Source: JBDSYA01 sp039925865
GTDB taxonomy: Bacteria > Bacteroidota > Ignavibacteria > Tepidaquicellales > Tepidaquicellaceae
Reading direction: 5' to 3'
DNA length: 19,060 nt
NCBI GenBank assembly: GCA_039925865.1
Contig: JBDSYA010000068.1
Span: forward strand, 1-19,060
Shown here: piece after piece, positions 15,925 to 19,060 of the stretch
How positions within the stretch are numbered: position 1 is the stretch's first letter
How the letters are laid out: each line of letters begins with the position of its first letter
Notes under the pieces: model-generated
What the model saw: the letters and a program-made list of their open reading frames with translations, nothing else
Databases searched by the model: none
What the model was told of the DNA's origin: nothing
Position numbers and translations under genes: made by a program

Positions 15925-16044
15925 GTTTAATTTCAAAAAATTATTAGTAATAAAATTAAATTTCAATGTAATTTAATTTTGAAAAAATTTAGGGGTAGTT
16001 TTTATTTTATTTAATTAAATCAATATTATTTTCATTTTAATTAT

Positions 16045-16980
16045 ATGATGAAAAAACAAATATTAGTAACAGGAGGCACAGGTTTGATCGGCAAAAAGAT
16101 AATTAATGAACTATGCCGTGAAGGAGCTTATGTGAAACTGCTTACAACGAATGTTGAAAAAGCAAAATCTGTTTTTGAAAAAAACTATACAGTTGAAGCG
16201 TTAAAGTGGTCATTGCATGATAACCCCATGAGTCTTAAAGATGTGATGGAAGACACAGATGCAATTATTAATCTTGCCGGTGCCAGTGTGGCAGGAAAAA
16301 GATGGAATAAAAAATATAAAAATGTTTTATATGACAGCAGAATAAATACTACAAAGCTTCTTGTGGACACAATTCGAGTTTGTAAGAACAGGCCTAAAAC
16401 TTTTATAAGTGCATCCGCAACAGGAATATACGGCTTTCGGGGGGACGAATTGTTAAATGAAAACTCATCACTTGGAAAGGATTTTCTTGCTGAACTTTGC
16501 AGGGACTGGGAAAATGAAGCAATGAAAGCAATAGAATTTGACATTCGTGTTGTAATGATCAGGACGGGAATTGTCCTGGATAAAAAAGATGGCGCCCTAA
16601 AAGAAATAATGACCCCATTTAAGTTTTTTGCAGGCGGAAAACTCGGGTCGGGCAATCAATGGTATTCATGGATTCACATTGATGATATAATGAGACTTTA
16701 TTTATTTGCTTTAGAAAATGAAATGCTTTTGGGACCAGTAAACGGAACGTCTCCGAAACCTGTAACCAATAAAATATTCAGTAAAACTTTAGGCAATGTG
16801 ATCAATCGTCCTTCTGTATTTCCTGTACCTGCTTTTGCGCTTAAAATTTTGCTAGGAGAGTTTGCACAAAATCTTATTACAGGACAAAGAGTATTGCCGG
16901 AGAAATCGGTAAAAGCAAAGTTTGAATTTAAATTTCCTGAATTAAAAGAAGCGCTTACAGATCTTTTAAAAAATCCCTGA
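16045..16980 (+). CDS. TIGR01777 family SDR (YfcH-like epimerase)
   Basis: 311-residue atypical SDR of the TIGR01777/SDR39U1 group. Visible signatures in order: GGTGLIG (10-16) for nucleotide binding, NLAGASVAGKRW, FISASATGIYG, the FLAELCRDWE segment, GSGNQWYSWIHIDDIMR, GPVNGTSPKPVTNKIF, and a C-terminal GQRVLPEK. Length fits the family. The physiological substrate is unknown; E. coli YfcH is the usual reference and is also uncharacterised. The gene begins with two ATG codons and has no Shine-Dalgarno site. A TAATTTTG element at 15974-15981 could be a -7 promoter box, but a matching -33 TTG is missing. Its TGA overlaps the ATG of the following kinase gene (TGATG), so the two are translationally coupled. 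Confidence 0.92.
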   Translation: MMKKQILVTGGTGLIGKKIINELCREGAYVKLLTTNVEKAKSVFEKNYTVEALKWSLHDNPMSLKDVMEDTDAIINLAGASVAGKRWNKKYKNVLYDSRINTTKLLVDTIRVCKNRPKTFISASATGIYGFRGDELLNENSSLGKDFLAELCRDWENEAMKAIEFDIRVVMIRTGIVLDKKDGALKEIMTPFKFFAGGKLGSGNQWYSWIHIDDIMRLYLFALENEMLLGPVNGTSPKPVTNKIFSKTLGNVINRPSVFPVPAFALKILLGEFAQNLITGQRVLPEKSVKAKFEFKFPELKEALTDLLKNP

Positions 16981-17996
16981 TGTCCTATAAAAGAGAAATT
17001 ATATTAAATAATTTTCAAGAGCTTTTCTTCAATAAATTCGGTACAAACCTCGATTCTATAATTGAATTAAAAGCTGACGCTTCCGAAAGAAAAATCTACC
17101 GTTTATTTACAAACGGCAATTCATTTATAGGAATTTATAATAATAATATAAAAGAAAACATCGCATTTATAAATTTTACAAATACTTTTGTCAGGCTTGG
17201 ATTCAATGTTCCTATTATAATAAATATCTCCGGAGATAATTTATATTATATAGAAGACGATCTTGGTGATATGACATTGTTTAAGTTTTCGGCTGAATCC
17301 GCTAAAATTGATCTTAATAATTATTACAAAAAAGCATTAGCCGACCTGATAAAATTTCAAGTGAACGCAAAAGAAGAGATTGATTACAGTTATTGCTATC
17401 AGACCAAAGCATTTAATCCTGAAGTTTTAATGTACGATTTTAAAAAATTCAATGAATATTTTAACAATATTTTCTTAAAAAATAAATTAGATGATGAAGT
17501 TATAAATAATACGTTTCTTGACTTAGCAGCAATAATTTCAAAAGCTGAAAACCATTTTTTTCTTTACAGGGATTTTCAGCCGAGAAACATAATGATCAAA
17601 AATAATGAATTATATTATATTGATTATCAGTCCGGCAGAAGAGGACCGTTACAATATGATGTTGCATCGTTTCTTTATTCCGGAAGTATAAGTTTAATCG
17701 ATGAAGAAAGAAATGCTCTGATAGACTATTATCTAAAGGAAATTAATAAGATTATGAAATGCGCTGAAGATGAATTCAGATATTACTTTTATTACTTTGC
17801 TTTCGCGCGGATTATACAGGTTCTCGGGGCATACGGTTATCAATATAAAACGAGGAATGATAATGAAATGATCAAAAAAATTTATAAAGCGGTTAATAAT
17901 TTAAAGAGTCTGGAAAATAAAATTGTCGATCATGATATCAATGATTTCATTAAAAAGATAGCGGATAGTTTTGGCAATGAATCAACGATTTCATAA
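16980..17996 (+). CDS. AmgK-like small-molecule phosphotransferase (APH/ChoK fold)
   Basis: 338-residue cytoplasmic kinase of the aminoglycoside phosphotransferase family. ADASERKIYRLF (32-43) matches the N-lobe start of AmgK-type sugar kinases, and EDDLGDMTLF is the hinge region. The catalytic loop is YRDFQPRNIM with Asp198 and Asn203, and the metal-binding Asp215 lies in YIDYQSGRRGPLQYDVASFLY. The Brenner-motif His is Tyr196, a change I also associate with Bacteroidota members, so it need not mean inactivity. AmgK phosphorylates N-acetylmuramate or N-acetylglucosamine at C1 in peptidoglycan recycling and normally works with the nucleotidyltransferase MurU, which is not in this window. It overlaps the TIGR01777 SDR gene by one base and is convergent with the ABC permease gene (17 bp gap). 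Substrate unproven. Confidence 0.85.
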   Translation: MSYKREIILNNFQELFFNKFGTNLDSIIELKADASERKIYRLFTNGNSFIGIYNNNIKENIAFINFTNTFVRLGFNVPIIINISGDNLYYIEDDLGDMTLFKFSAESAKIDLNNYYKKALADLIKFQVNAKEEIDYSYCYQTKAFNPEVLMYDFKKFNEYFNNIFLKNKLDDEVINNTFLDLAAIISKAENHFFLYRDFQPRNIMIKNNELYYIDYQSGRRGPLQYDVASFLYSGSISLIDEERNALIDYYLKEINKIMKCAEDEFRYYFYYFAFARIIQVLGAYGYQYKTRNDNEMIKKIYKAVNNLKSLENKIVDHDINDFIKKIADSFGNESTIS

Positions 17997-18013
17997 ATCA
18001 GATTAAACAGCGA

Positions 18014-19060
18014 TCACTCGTATCTCAAAGCATCGATAGGATTTAGCTTAGCAGCTTTGTAAGCAGGGTAAACACCAAAAACAATACCGACTACCGAGCA
18101 TACTACTAATCCGATTATTACCCAGTCGTACGGGATCACAACGGGGGTATTAAGATATAACCCAAGTAAATTACCCGTGAGAACACCAAGAAATATTCCG
18201 ATAATTCCTCCAAACTCGCAAAGTATTATTGCTTCAATCAGAAATTGTATCAGCACACTTTTATTTTTTGCGCCGATTGCTTTCCTGATCCCGATTTCTT
18301 TTGTTCTTTCAGTAACAGAAACTAACATAATATTCATGATGCCAACTCCTGCTGCAAGCATTGCTATAAAAGAAATAAACCCTGCTCCGTATTTAAAATA
18401 TTTTGTAAAGCTGTTCACCTGGCCTATCAAAGATTCATTTGAAAAGATCTCAAAGCTGTCGGGTTCGCCCGGTCTGTCTTTCCTGATTGATCTCATTACA
18501 CTGATCATGTGCTCGACACTCTCATCAAATGTTTCCTTACTTGGTGCCTGAATGGCTATGTTCAGTGAGCGATTATTCTTACCATAGATCTGCTGCAAAG
18601 TTGTAATTGGAACCAAAGCAAAATTATCATTGCTTTGACCGAAGCCTTGTCCTTTCTTTTCAAATATTCCAATGATCTGAAATTCATTATTATCAATCCT
18701 TATAAATTTTCCGAGTGGATCTTCATTTGGAAATAATTTTTCCACAACATCTATTCCAACTACGGCAACTTTATTATTATTAACAATATCTATATCAGTA
18801 ATAAATCTTCCGAATTGAACAGTACGGTTATTACATTCAAGATAATGCGGAATTACTCCGCCAATAAAAAAATTGGGGTTAGTAGTATATCTCTGACTTT
18901 TGAAAGTCTTATCGTACACATAATCTTCCAGAGAAATGTATTTGTACATCGTGGCTTTTTCAGAAAGACGGACACCCTGATCATAAGTAAGATCCGGACG
19001 GTTTCTATATTTGCGGTTGCTTCCGGGACCACCTACCTGAATAGCAGGAAATTTTTGTAT
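18014..19060 (-). CDS. MacB/FtsX-type ABC transporter permease, C-terminal part (cut by window edge)
   Basis: Partial gene: the frame stays open from its stop at 18014 to base 19060, giving about 348 visible residues. An internal Met at 18949 is not the start. Visible domains are most of the periplasmic MacB_PCD domain (VAVVGIDVVEKLFPNEDPLGKFIRI, FQIIGIFEKKG) and the full FtsX domain with three helices: FISFIAMLAAGVGIMNIMLVSV, the following cytoplasmic ERTKEIGIRKAIGAK coupling motif, AIILCEFGGIIGIFLGVLTG, and VIIGLVVCSVVGIVFGVYPAYKAAKLNPIDALRYE at the C-terminus. The missing part should be the first transmembrane helix and the start of the periplasmic domain (roughly 50-70 residues by comparison with about 400-residue relatives). 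Partners (ATPase, membrane-fusion protein) would lie outside the window. Substrate unknown: lipoprotein, peptide or drug export are all possible. Confidence 0.93.
   Translation of the reverse strand: MQKFPAIQVGGPGSNRKYRNRPDLTYDQGVRLSEKATMYKYISLEDYVYDKTFKSQRYTTNPNFFIGGVIPHYLECNNRTVQFGRFITDIDIVNNNKVAVVGIDVVEKLFPNEDPLGKFIRIDNNEFQIIGIFEKKGQGFGQSNDNFALVPITTLQQIYGKNNRSLNIAIQAPSKETFDESVEHMISVMRSIRKDRPGEPDSFEIFSNESLIGQVNSFTKYFKYGAGFISFIAMLAAGVGIMNIMLVSVTERTKEIGIRKAIGAKNKSVLIQFLIEAIILCEFGGIIGIFLGVLTGNLLGLYLNTPVVIPYDWVIIGLVVCSVVGIVFGVYPAYKAAKLNPIDALRYE

Noticed and set aside
15974..15981. TAATTTTG, a -7-like box upstream of the TIGR01777 gene
   Set aside because: Orientation and distance (63 bp to the ATG) are acceptable but no -33 TTG is found, so I do not list it as a promoter.
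18607..18618. TTGGAACCAAA recurs here and at 87-98 in the riboswitch
   Set aside because: The copy here is inside the permease coding sequence; an 11-base coincidence in AT-rich DNA, not a shared element.

Overview
The window looks like chromosomal DNA of an AT-rich bacterium of the Bacteroidota/Chlorobi/Ignavibacteria assemblage. Four things point that way: a textbook Bacteroidota-type promoter (TTG, 20 bp, TAAATTTG) in front of a riboswitch; few Shine-Dalgarno sites and several TTG/GTG starts; a serine-palmitoyltransferase-like enzyme closest to the Bacteroidota form; and a secreted sulfotransferase-like protein with a C-terminal dockerin. The phylum is an inference. No rRNA, tRNA, CRISPR array, transposase or phage gene is visible. 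Coding density is high and there is no gene-free stretch of 300 bases or more.

Layout. (1) 1-154, minus strand: a promoter and the 5' part of a cobalamin riboswitch, cut by the window edge; the gene it controls lies to the left. (2) 185-2285, minus: an arylsulfotransferase-like secreted protein with a dockerin, followed after 10 bp by a small lipoprotein. (3) 2570-4833: a divergent pair, a serine-palmitoyltransferase-type enzyme (minus) and an extended SDR reductase/epimerase (plus), plausibly a sphingolipid or ceramide locus. (4) 4838-4958: a degenerate 7-bp-periodic array with a 30-bp GC-rich imperfect palindrome set exactly between two heptads. (5) 5013-7060: argS (TTG start) overlapping by 4 nt a GTG-started small lipoprotein gene. 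(6) 7113-12216, minus: a 1672-residue alpha-2-macroglobulin-like protein with an intact GCVEQ thioester motif and an extra carboxypeptidase-regulatory-like domain, with its own terminator and a second small heptad array just past its stop. (7) 12418-15128, plus: a compact operon of DUF2461 protein, alpha/beta hydrolase, DoxX membrane protein and tRNA pseudouridine synthase TruA. It ends at a hairpin shared with the convergent (8) DUF4397 lipoprotein gene (15212-15910, minus). (9) 16045-17996, plus: a TIGR01777 SDR and an AmgK-like small-molecule kinase, coupled by TGATG. (10) 18014-19060, minus: the C-terminal part of a MacB/FtsX-type ABC permease, cut by the right edge.

The content is mostly housekeeping (argS, truA) mixed with envelope and secreted functions (A2M, ASST-dockerin, three lipoproteins, MacB permease, possible sphingolipid synthesis). 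I see no clearly new multi-gene system. The points most worth a second look are the edge riboswitch with its promoter, the heptad array with the nested palindrome, the A2M domain insertion, and the divergent sphingolipid-like pair.
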